NCBI RefSeq assembly: GCF_905171775.1
Contig: NC_053491.1
Location: 397,162,838-397,226,837 of the forward strand
Origin: Rana temporaria
Taxonomy: Eukaryota; Chordata; Amphibia; Anura; Ranidae
DNA: 64,000 nucleotides
Direction of reading: 5' to 3'
The translations under genes and the position numbers were made by a program. The notes below the pieces were generated by a model. The model was not told where the DNA came from. It saw nothing but the letters and a program-made list of their open reading frames with translations, and made no database searches. This document shows, piece by piece, positions 11,205-22,022 of the stretch. The first letter of the stretch is position 1. Each line of letters starts with the position of its first letter.

Positions 11205-11521
11205 TTAACTTATTTCCTTATTTATTTATTTGTCGTTTCCCGTTTCCCCTTTTTTCTTCCCTTTGAGCATTGCATGCTCGAGGGTGGGGGAAAGAGGAAA
11301 AAAGGAAAGGAGAAGATATGGGGTGGGGGAAAAGTCACTTTGCTCTACACATAGTGATGCCTTTGCTCTAAAATGTTTTGTAAATTTTACCTCTGTATTG
11401 TATGTATAACAATCGGCCCCAGGCTATTCTGGCGGCTCTTGCAATGTACTGCACTGCTTTCCAATAAATATCTTAAACTTGAAAAAAAAAAAAAAAAAAA
11501 AAAAAAAGAATATGTGAACCC

Positions 11522-13298
11522 TAACAATTAACATATTTGTTCCCTTTTGTTCTGTTTAAAATACCATTAAATGCATTTTGTTTTAACTACTTTTAAAGTT
11601 CAAAAATATCTGTTGATCCTTCCTGACATCCAGTGAAATAAAACCCTGTGCTCTCTGTTTCAGTCGCATTAACGGTTAGCATTGATCTGAGTTCTCTCTG
11701 AACTACAGAGCACCTTTTCCTGTGCTGTGGAGATTGGAGAGGGGGTAATGCTCTGTAGTCCTAACATACTTCCTGTTCTAGAGACCACATAGATACAGAG
11801 CCATGAAGAGAGCGTTATCACACTAGGACAGGAAATATGTTACTGGCAGAATCACCAGGGGAAAATAAAAAAAAGAATGAAAAGAGAAAAACGAATGCAG
11901 ACACATACACAAACACAACACTGTTTTGTTTGTGTATTTTTTTTTTTTTTTCCCCGGCTTTAGTATACCAAAAGACCGTGATGGGGTAATGAAGGCACAG
12001 AAACTCCTTAGTAGGGGTGCTCTGAAATTTCGGCGGCCGAAAAATATCGGCCGAAAATTGTGAAGAAAAAAAGGGACGATAATAGCGCATGCGCAGGATG
12101 CGGTGGACGCGCCCCAGGGTGCCACCCATTGCAGGGTGTCATCCTGGCGGCTCAAGGTCCTGCCCTCTTTTCCTTTCAGAGCGGCGATCTCCCTGTGTCA
12201 GTGAGCTGAATTGTAGTAACAATGTTCCGCCTCCTGTGATAGACGGCACACTGATCCTATGCCGGGACATTGAATTAGTGTGACATGATCACAGGAGGCG
12301 TGACATTACTGCGGCCCAGTCAATTCAAATCCAGCTTCGTGACACAGCGAAAGATCGCCGCTCTGATCCGGGCACAGGCAGCCTGCATCCACAGGTACTG
12401 GTGAAACTGCATCCTATGGGCACAGGAAGGCTGCATTCACAGGCACTGGCGGGGCTGCATCTTATGGGCACAGGCAGGCTGAAGCCACAGGCAATTTAAA
12501 TTTAGAGAGAATTTATTTTCACAGACATCACCCTAAAACCATTGTACAACTGTTGGCATTTAGCTTTTTAAAGACAAACATAATTGGTGTATGTCTCCTA
12601 ATATTTGGAATATAATTATTTCATACTGCAGTTAAAAATAATATAACCCAAATTGCTTAACCAGATACATTTAAATGGTTTCAGTTATGTGTATGTAAAA
12701 ACATTCATTGCCAAAAGGTAAATAAACAAAATTATACATTACCAGTATTTTAGAGTTCTTTCTGTTTGAGACACAAGGTCCCCTATGAGGGAACTTTTTC
12801 ACCCCCTACATCATTGCGTTCAATCCCTCCTTCCAAAGATAGAGAGATAGCCTTCAGAGATAGAGTGAGAGCTCTCCCATCAGCGACTTTCCAAGATCTC
12901 CCCAAAGATTCCTACAAAGATCCTCTCGTGTCTTCTGCAACACCTTTTTAACACACCCAAGAAGTGGGTGTGTATCTCACTTTACTACATCACTGACGAT
13001 GTCATATGATGCTATGTTAGGTAGGCTGCCATAGCAACCAAGGATGCAGCCATTTTAAATAATGCCACTTTTAACCTATAGGGGCGGTGGTGTATAAGGA
13101 ATCATTCCTAATGATGGGTCATCCAGGGTTAATCATAATTTATGACCCCCTTTGACCTGAGCCTAGAAAAAACGCAATAAATTGTCCTATATGTCAAACA
13201 ATTATCAGACATCCTGGCATTTCTAGTCAATTTGTGGACTGGTAATGTTTACCATTTGTTGAATTCCTAGGAAAGTGAGATCATTTGAAAAGTAACCC
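11522..13298. other. PCYOX1: PCYOX1 intron 3, distal to LINE, with hAT-like remnant
   Basis: Around 12014-12495 a sequence starts with TAGGGGTGCTCTGAAATTTCGG and contains TTTCGGCGGCCGAAA-type complementary words followed by loose repeats of 'GGCACAGGCAGGCTGCAT'. It resembles the left part of a hAT non-autonomous element; no right end or duplication was found. The other parts show no feature I recognise. Confidence 0.45.
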
Positions 13299-13301
13299 TA
13301 A

Positions 13302-14013
13302 TGCCGCGTACACACAGTCGTTTTTCGGCATGAAAAAAAACGTTGTTTTTCAGCATGTCCAAAAAACAAAGTTTTTCCAACTTCATCATTAAAAACGATG
13401 TTGCCCACACACCATCGTTTTAAAAAAATGATGAACAAAGCGTGGTGACGTACAACACGTACGACGGCACTCTGAAGGGGAAGTTCTATTCGCCTTCGGG
13501 CTGCTTTTAGCCGATTTCTTGTTAGTAAAAGACGATTCACGCTTTTTTGTCTGTTACAGCGTGATGAATGTGCTTACTCCATTATGAATGGTAGTTTTAC
13601 CAGAACGAGCGCTCCCGTCTCATAACTCGCTTCTGGGCATGCGTGGGTTTAAAACGTCGTTTTAGCCCACACACGATCATTTTTAACAACACGAAAAACG
13701 ACATTTTAAAAAACTACGTTAAAAATGCAGCATGTTCGAATTTTTTTTTGTTGTTTTTCAGAAGCCCAAAAACAATGTGAAATCAGTGAAATTTCTGGAG
13801 GCATGCGCAGTTCATTTGGCGCAGGGACGCGCTTCATTTAAATGAAACCCGCCCCCTACCCGCCGATTTGAATTCCGTCGCCAGAAATACACTACGCCGC
13901 CGTAAATTACGGCGCAAAATCTTTGTGGATTTGAAATTCCGCCATGTAAGGTACGGCGGCGTAGCGTATCTCTGATATGCTGCGCCTAACTAAATGTATG
14001 TGAATCTGGCCCA
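13302..14013. mobile_element. Two abutting truncated foldback elements
   Basis: 13302 onward begins TAA|TGCCGCGTACACACAGTCG, the same terminus as the complete element at 49218-49474, but its right end is missing. Near 13780 the sequence changes to the 3' part of another family, rich in GCGGCG and ATTTAAAT, ending GTGAATCTGGCCC at about 14013, as at 58432-59143 and 62186-63327. Each piece is a fragment. Confidence 0.6.
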
Positions 14014-14169
14014 ATGTGTCCATCAAACTCAGAGAAAGGAATTTTACAGTGAGTAACAAAAAATCCCAGGTTTTCTCCAGCTCTATAGAGTAGCTCTATA
14101 TAAGTAAAATGTGATTGGGTGCAGAATCACCTTTTACTAAGTTTTTATTTTTGCTTTTGTTATTGGCAG

Positions 14170-14381
14170 GATTTACCGCTATCAGACGTTCGATTATTCT
14201 TTCTCCACCACAGAATCCTTACTGCATGCCATGGCTGGGGATGACTTTGTATCAAAGCTGAACATGACCATAGAGGAAGAGATGCAGGAATATGGCTTCA
14301 CACAGAGGTTTATTGATGAAATGGTGGTTCCAGCTATGAGATTCAACTATGGGCAAGGAGTTAAGATTAATGCCTTTGTTG
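14170..14381 (+). CDS. PCYOX1: PCYOX1 exon 4
   Basis: 212-bp exon between acceptor GGCAG and donor GTGAG. It completes the split arginine codon and encodes YRYQTFDYSFSTTESLLHAM, AGDDFVSKLN and RFNYGQGVKINAFVG, matching the family's central region. NMT in KLNMTIEEE is a possible N-glycosylation site, fitting a secretory/lysosomal protein. Ends on the first base of a glycine codon. Confidence 0.95.
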
Positions 14382-16007
14382 GTGAGAATCTGTTATAATG
14401 CTGAATGATTTTTCTGATTGCTGTCTGTACAAAGAGAGATGTGAAGAAGGAACAGTTTACTGTAATGTTTCCCTTGACTGATATGGTGAAAGAGAAATTC
14501 TAATGGTTTTGTATATACTGTACGGTCATTTTATATTTGAAAAGCTTATCATTTTTTAACTATTTATACTTTCCAATTTTTTTTTTAGTAAATGTTGGGT
14601 TTTGTAAGGGGAGCACAGAGCAGAAGCTGTTTGTTTTCAGATATTGTCATGAAAGGGGGTTGTGCCATTTCCTTGAATAAATTAGCGTTTTTTTAATACT
14701 GTTATAACTAATATTTTATTAAAATAACAAGAATGTTATACTTGCCTGCTCTATGCAATGGTTTTGCAGAGCAGCCCCGATCCTCTTCTTCTGAGGTCCC
14801 CCGCCGGCACTTCAGGCCCCTCTTGAGCGTGTTCCCCCACTAAAGGCCCCTTTCCATGGGGGCACATGTGCGTGCCTGCTGCTGAGTCCATTGACACAGG
14901 CAACGGGACTTGGCCCTGCTCCCGTGTCACAACATTCAATTGACAATTATCAGTCTACCCAATGAGGAGGGAGACGGCGACTGGAGCCGCTGCTCTTGTG
15001 CACATCGCTGGATCGGATCGGGCTCAGATAAAAAAAGAAGAGGGGTCTGGGAGGGAGCTGCCTTACAGAAGGTTTTTCACCTTAATGCATAGATTGCAAT
15101 AAGGTAAAAATAAAACATGGCTTTAGAACCACTTTAACCACCACCAAATTATTTTCTGTATGTGTTTTGTTATTGTGCTACTTGGAAGTAAGTGAGAGTA
15201 GTGGCTGGTTGCACAGTGCTAATAAATCACTGCTCCCTGCAGCTGTAAGATTACACCCAGGATAAAGTAATTGACCTGGGATGATGAGTATGCATGTTCA
15301 TTCTGACATCACCCTGATATTCATTTAATTGTTGTAGGCCTATTCTAGGTCAATAAATGAAAGTCTGAAATCGGAGACAGACAGGCAAAATTATAGGAGG
15401 AGGATACCGTTGGCTAGGGGTACTAGTCTAGTTTGGTTTTCTTTGCATACTAGGTAATATGTCCACCTATCTGACAATATCTGTTAGGGTTGCACCGATA
15501 GCGTGCTTTTTTTTTACCAGCAAGTACGAGTACCGCAAGTACTCGCCGATTCCAAGTACTGATACCTTTGCAGTGCAGTTTGAGTCCATACAAATTGAAT
15601 GGGCTCAAATCACACTGCAAAGAATCGCATGTGATTTGAACAGGAATGCTGTGCAATTCCTGTCCTGCACCACTCCTGTGTGAACCCAGACTGAAGTCAC
15701 TATGACAAGTCTGGGTTCACACATGAGCAGTGGAGGAAACTGCATGTGATGCAGACAGGAATTCCACTGCGTTCCTGTTCAAATCACATGTGTTTCTATG
15801 CAGTGCGATTTGAGCCTGTTCAGCGCAAAGGTATCGATTTCAGGTATCGGAGTACTTGTGCAGATTTTTGGTATTAGCACTGATAACTATATGTACATAT
15901 CCATTGTTAGTAAAGATGCCTACAGGTCTGAGCCATGAGACTAGATTGTGTTTAGCGCAATGTTAATTTCTGTCACAGTGCATAGTTCATCATTGTTTTT
16001 TTCCTAG
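14382..16007 (+). other. PCYOX1: PCYOX1 intron 4 with repeat remnants
   Basis: 14700-15136 resembles a diverged TTAA-target element (right edge ACCACTTTAACC). 15486-15890 starts TAGGGTTGCACCGATA and contains complementary halves around AAGTACTCGC and GGAGTACTTG; it looks like a decayed hAT foldback of the 'TAGGGATGCACCGATA' type, without a clear duplication. Confidence 0.45.
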
Positions 16008-16160
16008 GTGCTATCTCTTATGCTTGGACTGAACCTGGAGTGTGGGCAGTGGCAGGTGGGAATAAACTGGTTTGTAATGGCCTTCTAAATGCTGCAAAAG
16101 CCCAGCTAATTCAGGGCTCTGTCACTTCTGTACAGGAGAGAGTTCACTCTACAAAGTCTG
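16008..16160 (+). CDS. PCYOX1: PCYOX1 exon 5
   Basis: 153-bp exon between CCTAG and GTGAG. It encodes AISYAWTEPGVWAVAGGNKLVCNGLL and ends HSTKSG. The GxWAVxGGNKLVCxGLL segment is characteristic of PCYOX family proteins. Phase 1 at both ends, consistent with its neighbours. Confidence 0.94.
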
Positions 16161-17477
16161 GTGAGTGTGACTGGCATGACTTCAGATTGGTAGAGTCCAG
16201 ATAACACTGTTCATCTGCTTTATACGTCCGTTTTTTCCATGTTACAGCAAGCTGGCATGAGATCAGAAATGCTACAAATGTGTAATTCTGTCCCAGTGAC
16301 CCCCTAATCACTGGCTCGGGAATAGGGATGAGCTTTATGTTCGGGTCGAATAGCGAATAATTTGGGGTGTTCGCGGCAAATTCTGTGGAACACCCTTTAA
16401 AAGTCTATGGGAGAAATCAAAAGTGCTAATTTTAAAGGTTAATATGCAAGTTATTGTCAGAAAAAGTGTTTGGGGACCTGGGTCCTGCCCCAGGGGACAT
16501 GTTTCAATGCAAAAAAATAGTTTTTTTCGAGAGCAGTGATTTTTTAATAATGCTTAAAGTGAAACGATAAAAGTGAAATATTTCTTTAAATTTCGTACCT
16601 GGGGGGGTGTCTATAGTATGCCTGTAATTTAGCGCATGTTTCCCATGTTTATAATAGTCCCTGCATAGAATGACATTTCTAAAGGAAAAAAGGCCATTTA
16701 AAACTATAATGAATTGTCGGGTCCCAGCAATACAGATATAAATAATTGAAAAAAAAAACAAAAAACGGCATGGATCCCCCCCCCCCCCCCAGTCCATTAA
16801 CAGGCCATTTTAAGGCTGGTATAAATATTAATGGAAACTCCGAACCAACAAGAAAAATGTGTGGGGGTCCCCCCAAATTCCATTACCAGGCCATTCAGGT
16901 CTGGTATGGATTTTAATGGAAACCCAGCGCCAAAATAAAAAAAATGGCTTGGGGTTCCCCCTAAAAATCCATACCAGACCCTTATCCGGGCACACAACCT
17001 GGCAGGCCGCAGGAAAAGAGGGGGGGGGCGAGAGAGCGCTCCCCTCCTGAACCATACCAAACTTATGTGACATTATTAGTCTTAGCTATATCATCTCTTA
17101 TGTCTTAAAAGTATGTTCTATGCATTGTTACCACTAGCTTTTCACACCGCAATTGTTATACTTGTAGTATACAATGTACCCCTTATATTTTTGTGAAAAT
17201 TCCTCAATAAAAATATATTGAATTAAAATTGCATTGAGACACTGGGCAGGGCACTAGTATAAGAAGCTCCATGATGGTGTTCAATAATTCTGACCTGCAT
17301 AAAGCACACCGTACTGCCCACATATTGCAGTCTGCATGATGTGCATGCTACAGCATAGATGACATTAGAGGTGCTGCAATTAATATAATCACGGATAGTG
17401 GATTTTTTTTAGGTGGCAAAAGCAGTTATGGTCTTATGATTATTACTGTTTGTTGCAAAAACAGCAAGTGCTCAAGC

Positions 17478-17524
<47 letters not shown>

Positions 17525-17875
17525 GAGCCATAGACATGTAACCATGTCTTATACTGACCACAGCAAGGGTCCCAACACTAAACCTTGGGGTAAACCACTA
17601 ACAACCCTAGACCATTCAGAGAAAGAATCATTTAATACTATACTCTGTCTTTTAGCCATCTATTTCTTCAGTCAAAAAAATGAGAACTTGCACAATTGTA
17701 TTGGAAATTGAACTTTTTCACCATATCACTTTTTTTCATGGATTTTGGTGGAAATTCTATCGATTTACCCTACAAAATGTTTTGATCATTTGTATATCAC
17801 ATTAAGGTTTAGCACTGCACAATCCGATATATTTAATTAATTATTAATATAGATATATTTTTTTGTTCATTGCAG
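16161..17875 (+). other. PCYOX1: PCYOX1 intron 5 with dispersed repeat
   Basis: 16324-17060 is a dispersed repeat beginning AGGGATGAGCTTTATGTTCGGGTCG and carrying repeated 'CCATTACCAGGCCATT...GGTATGGATTTTAATGG' words; the same family occurs at 23920-24050. 17481-17523 is an AT microsatellite. The rest is AT-rich and featureless. Confidence 0.5.
17481..17523. repeat. (AT)n microsatellite
   Basis: About 21 uninterrupted AT units. Confidence 0.95.
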
Positions 17876-18537
17876 GAAATACAGTGAAGATGTATGAAAT
17901 AAGCTATGTAACAGACACAGGACCTGGGTTGGACTTGTATGACATTGTAGTCATCGCAACACCACTCAACAAGAAACTTAGTAACATAGCGTTTGTGGGC
18001 TTTGACCCACCAATCGAAACCTTGCCCGAACCTTACCAGCAGATGGTGACCACATTTGTTCATGGACGGATCAATGCTTCCTTCTTTGGATGCTCCAAAC
18101 CATGTCAGTTTCCATTATCAGATATATTGACTACGGAAAACCCCAAACTTTTTATCCACAGCATTTCAGCCGCGTCTCCAGTCAGCCCAGTACCAGAATC
18201 TGATGCATCAAAAGCTTCAGGTCTCAGAGTCTGGAAAATCTTCTCTCCGGAAGTCCTAATCGATGAACAGTTGCATCAGCTGTTTGAGTCTTACCATGCA
18301 GTTAAAGTGAGAAGTTGGTTAGCTTATCCGAGATACAGCCCACCAGAGAAAATACCACCAATAAAACTTCACCGTGCAATTTATTACCTGAATGGCATTG
18401 AATGGGCAGCCAGTGCCATGGAGCTGTGTGCCATCTCTGCCAAGAATGTGGCTCTTTTATCTTACCATCAGTGGTATAGAAAGGATGATCACATTGACCA
18501 AGAGGATTTAGCAGAACGTCTAAAGTCTGAGCTATAG
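17876..18537 (+). CDS. PCYOX1: PCYOX1 last exon
   Basis: 662-bp terminal coding exon, acceptor TGCAG at 17871-17875, stop TAG at 18535-18537. It encodes the C-terminal half: KMYEISYVTDTGPGLDLYDIV, ATPLNKKLSNIAF, VWKIFSPEVL, SWLAYPRYSPPEKIPPIKLH and YYLNGIEWAASAMELCAISAKNVALL. The last is the conserved family signature near the FAD site. NAS in GRINASFFGC is a possible glycosylation site. The five exons give 469 codons plus stop of a protein usually near 505 residues, so only about the first 35 residues are missing from the window. Confidence 0.96.
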
Positions 18538-18904
18538 ATTTATTTTATTTTTTAATGTCTGACATAATTATCAATGTTATAAGACTACTAACGACAAATC
18601 CACCTTTATTTTGAGATATTTACTTTAATGTGCTCTTTTTTTTTTTTTTTTTTAACTTACCTAAAACTTTATCACTGAGTGTAGTGGAGCCAGATTCTAC
18701 TCTCTTGCTGGGTCCCCTCAGAGAGTTGAAGGGCTAGGGGATACAGAAATAACAGGAGCACCACACATCCAGAAAGGTATGTTTATTTCCTTATAAAGCC
18801 AATGTTTCTTTTTTTTTCTTTTGAGGAAATAAACAAATTTTTGGGCTCCAGGTTTACTTTTACTTTAAATAGTTTCTGTTGGGGCAATTTGGCTGAAACG
18901 ATTT
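18538..18904 (+). other. PCYOX1: PCYOX1 3' UTR and downstream DNA
   Basis: T-rich sequence following the stop. A candidate AATAAA polyadenylation signal lies at about 18827-18832, but the true cleavage site cannot be fixed by eye. Confidence 0.4.
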
Positions 18905-19590
18905 CCTTTACTACTTAATGCATCTGCTGTCAGCATTGTATGAACTGTATTGCAGCATCAGTCACATACAATATAGAGCGTTGTGTTCCGGTGACTTGTC
19001 GGTATGGTTCCCCTATCGAGATGGTTCCAGGCGCAATCCTTGCCGACGGAAATCTCCGATCCTCGGCCGGCATCCAGGCTCATTCCACAACATCCCCGTG
19101 GATTGGAGGATGTTAAAAAAAATAGCCAGGAGGCCGAGCGAGCGTAGCGATGTGAGGCCGACTGGCCACTTACCTCAAATTCCACATCGCCCTGGAGGTT
19201 CAGTCCTTACAGAAATCATCTCAAGCCGGAACCATATGGTCAGATCACCGGCAGAAGTACAGGGACTTCCAGTCTGCTGCTGGAACAAAACTGGGTTGAG
19301 TGTATCTCAGCCACTCACAGAAAGCCTTGTATTTTTAGCAGTGAATACAAGGCTTCTTCTGGTTGGCTGAGATGGAGATCATAATGTCATCTGCCTGCCT
19401 CTCCTCCTCGGCCTACCAGAGGAAAACTTGAAATTAGTCCACAAAATACAAGGCTTTTTGTGAATGGCTGAGAGACACTCACCCTGACTTGATTTTGTTC
19501 TGACAGCAGATGGGAATTCTCTGTACTGCTGGAACACAGCGCTGTATACTGTATATAGCTGATGCTACATACAGTTTAGGCAGCACTAAC
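18905..19590. mobile_element. Foldback element downstream of PCYOX1
   Basis: About 75 bases at 18905-18990 are matched in inverted orientation by 19525-19590 (for example GCATCAGTCACATACA against TGTATGTAGCATCAGC, and GCGTTGTGTTCC against GGAACACAGCGC). The interior holds two similar 'ACAAGGCTT...GGCTGAGA' segments. Non-autonomous DNA element of unknown superfamily. Confidence 0.55.
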
Positions 19591-19616
19591 AGCCGCAACA
19601 GTTAGTAAAATAAATA

Positions 19617-20063
19617 CCGTATTTTTCGGGGTATTGCGCGCTCCGGCGTATAGCGCGCACCCCTAAAGTGGACCCGCATTCCTGTGGAAAAAAGATTTTT
19701 GTACTTACAGTTTTGGTGTCTTGCGTGGCGTCCGTCTGCGGCTTCGGGTGTCCTGCCCGTCGGGTCCGGCGTCCTTCTGCGGCGTCCTCCCCGCCGAGTT
19801 TGAATACTGCGCCGGCATATACCGAGCGCAGTACACTTGTGTATAGTCGGGCAGGCTCGGCTACTCTCGCGCTCACGTCCTGGACGTACAGGACGTGAGC
19901 GCGAGAGGAGCCGAGCCTGCCCGACTATACACGAGTGTACTGCGCTTGGTATATGCCGGCGCATTATTCAAACTCGGCGCGGGGATCGGCGTATATCGCG
20001 CACCCACGATTTTGCCCTGATTTTCAGGGCAAAAAAGTGCACGGTATACGCCGATAAATACGG
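19617..20063. mobile_element. Palindromic foldback element with TACCGTATTT ends
   Basis: Starts TACCGTATTTTTCGGGG and ends CCGATAAATACGGT. The core is a large imperfect palindrome: about 82-bp arms at 19801-19882 and 19889-19972 with a 6-base centre and a few mismatches; the inner 18 bp on each side of the centre are perfect. The terminal sequence resembles that at 55986-57182 but the interior differs. Confidence 0.75.
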
Positions 20064-20534
20064 TTGATCATTTATGCCAACTTGGCCTAAACAATTTAAA
20101 CAATGCTTTGGCGCTCCTGTTTGTTCTGTACCCCCGAATGAGAGTTGCCTAGCCTAGAAAAAATGTATTCTACATCATACACTTTCCTTTTTACTGTAAG
20201 ATCTAACATATTTTGGATACTGTGCCTCCATTCTATACCTAAAAACATTTAGGGGTAATATATTCAAAATGTTAGCACTGGCAGCTAGTTGGGATGGCTA
20301 ATAAGAGCATTCACCTGCTACTACAGCAGCTCTATCTCACTTGTTCAAATCCAGCAGAGTTTTGCTTACAAGTGTCCTCTATTAGATCCTGTGATTTAAG
20401 TGTGTGCTTGCTGCAGGTCCATCTTGATGCTATGATGGTGAGTTGGGGGAAATCTTGGTTGCAGTCTGTTGTAAAAGACAGCAGCCTATGTCTTGCCCTT
20501 CTTGTAACTGAAACAGAAGGAGACTTCAAGCAGC

Positions 20535-20574
<40 letters not shown>

Positions 20575-20903
20575 AGGTATGAAATACATTTTACATCATA
20601 ATTGGGCATTGCGGTAGCTACAGAGCGGCTTTAGGCTGCCCCCTCCTCAACAAAGCCTACGTTTTCCACCAGTGTACCATGTGACTTGGGGTAAGTTATG
20701 GGAATAGGTGGCATGTGAGTTTTTGTTGAGCTTTTAAAGCCGTGCAAGGGCAGGATTGTGGATGATTTGAATTCAAGCCTTGAAGGTCCTTTACTAACAC
20801 TGCTGATAGTCGCATATGTAAACCAAATGTTGCAACGTAATCAAACATTTCCCTGCTCACAGTAATGTAACTATTTATAAAAAAAAATGGGTTTTATTAT
20901 TTA
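20064..20903. other. Intergenic DNA, no gene recognised
   Basis: Contains a TA microsatellite at 20536-20571. The short open frames do not resemble known proteins. Confidence 0.5.
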
Positions 20904-21287
20904 GGCCACTTTCACACTGAGGTGCTGGCCACGTTGATGGTAAAGCACCGCTAGTTTTGGTGGCGCTTTACAAGCGGAAACGGTGTTACATATTAGTCAG
21001 GTTGAAAAAAGACACAAGTTCATCCAGTCCAACCACAAAAAAATAAAAGCACATGCAAAGCGCCGCTGCCGAAACGCTTTAGCAGCGCTGGCCAATGATT
21101 TCAGTGTGTACATCGCTCCCGTAAAGCTCCAAATACTTTTTTTTCCTGTCCTGCAAGCACACTGCCCCAGTGTGAAAGCACTCAGGCTTTCACACTGGGG
21201 CTGCAGAAGAGGAAGTTTACAGGTGCTTTTCAGGCACTATTTTTAGTGCAAAAACGCCTGTAAAAATGCCTCAGTGTGAAAGTGGCC
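20904..21287. mobile_element. Foldback element with TTA duplication, Harbinger-like
   Basis: Perfect 20-bp terminal inverted repeats GGCCACTTTCACACTGAGG with flanking TTA at 20901-20903 and 21288-21290. A three-base TWA duplication is typical of PIF/Harbinger transposons, so this is inferred to be a MITE of that superfamily. Confidence 0.75.
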
Positions 21288-21643
21288 TTATTTGTAGAAG
21301 AATCTAAATATTTTGGGCTGGTAATGTATTTGAGGGGAAAATAAATAAATAAAAAAAATAATACTTTAACACCCCAGTCACACCGATTGTGAAATGCTAC
21401 TTCACCTGAAGAAGCACGATTTCAAAGTAGTGCCACTTCATACACAGATGTCTATGCAAGTCGCACTTAAACTTGCAAAAAGAAGTGCAGGAACATGAAA
21501 CTGTCAAATCGCATGACAAGTCTTACCGGTGTGACGTATGATCCTGTGGGAAGATACTTTTCTGCACGGTTTGTGTTCTTCACACAATTGAGGGTTTGCG
21601 ATAAGATGGTGTTTTTGTCTTCATAAAAACTGCTTAAATTTAA

Positions 21644-22018
21644 AGGGGTTGAAAGGGTACAATTATTTTTTCCTAAATAGCTTACTTTACCTTAGTGCAC
21701 TCGCCCCCTCCCTTGGACTACAGGAGAGTCAGGACGCTCTACGTTGCAGATAGAGAAAGGAGCTGTGTGTTAGTGGGCGTCCTGACTCTCCTGTATTCCC
21801 AGGAAGGGGGCGGGCACGACACTCCACACAAGGGAGAAAGCCTCGCATTACTGTGTGTAGTTACAGACAGAAGAACAGGAAGTGAGGATTTCTCAGAAGA
21901 AATAAGGACATTTAAAAGCAAAATGGAAGGATGAGGTAAGTGAAGGACTGCACTAAGGTAAAGGAAGCTATTTAGAAGAAAAAAAAATAAAAAAAATAAA
22001 TGTACCTTTACAACCCCT
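21644..22018. mobile_element. TTAA-target MITE
   Basis: Flanked by TTAA at 21640-21643 and 22019-22022 with inverted ends AGGGGTTGAAAGGGTAC and GTACCTTTACAACCCCT. The interior contains a second inverted pair around GGAGAGTCAGGACG and CGTCCTGACTCTCC. piggyBac or Kolobok-type by target. Confidence 0.8.
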
Positions 22019-22022
22019 TTAA

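Larger units (their letters stand above)
4104..11507 (+). mobile_element. Full-length L1/Tx1-type LINE
   Basis: A 7.4-kb non-LTR retrotransposon with GC-rich 5' UTR, ORF1, ORF2, a 3' UTR with AATAAA (11464) and a poly-A tail of about 26 bases. The 14-bp direct repeat GAATATGTGAACCC lies at 4090-4103 and again right after the tail at 11508-11521, the hallmark of target-primed reverse transcription, so both ends are defined. It sits in PCYOX1 intron in sense orientation. A second mobile element has inserted in its 3' UTR (10726-11204). Both ORFs are open, so the copy is young or conserved. Confidence 0.95.

Noticed and set aside
19122..19150. Possible small RNA gene or tRNA
   Set aside because: No A and B boxes and no cloverleaf could be formed; it is part of a foldback repeat.
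18918..19370. 150-residue ORF downstream of PCYOX1
   Set aside because: Inside a foldback element, no family resemblance.
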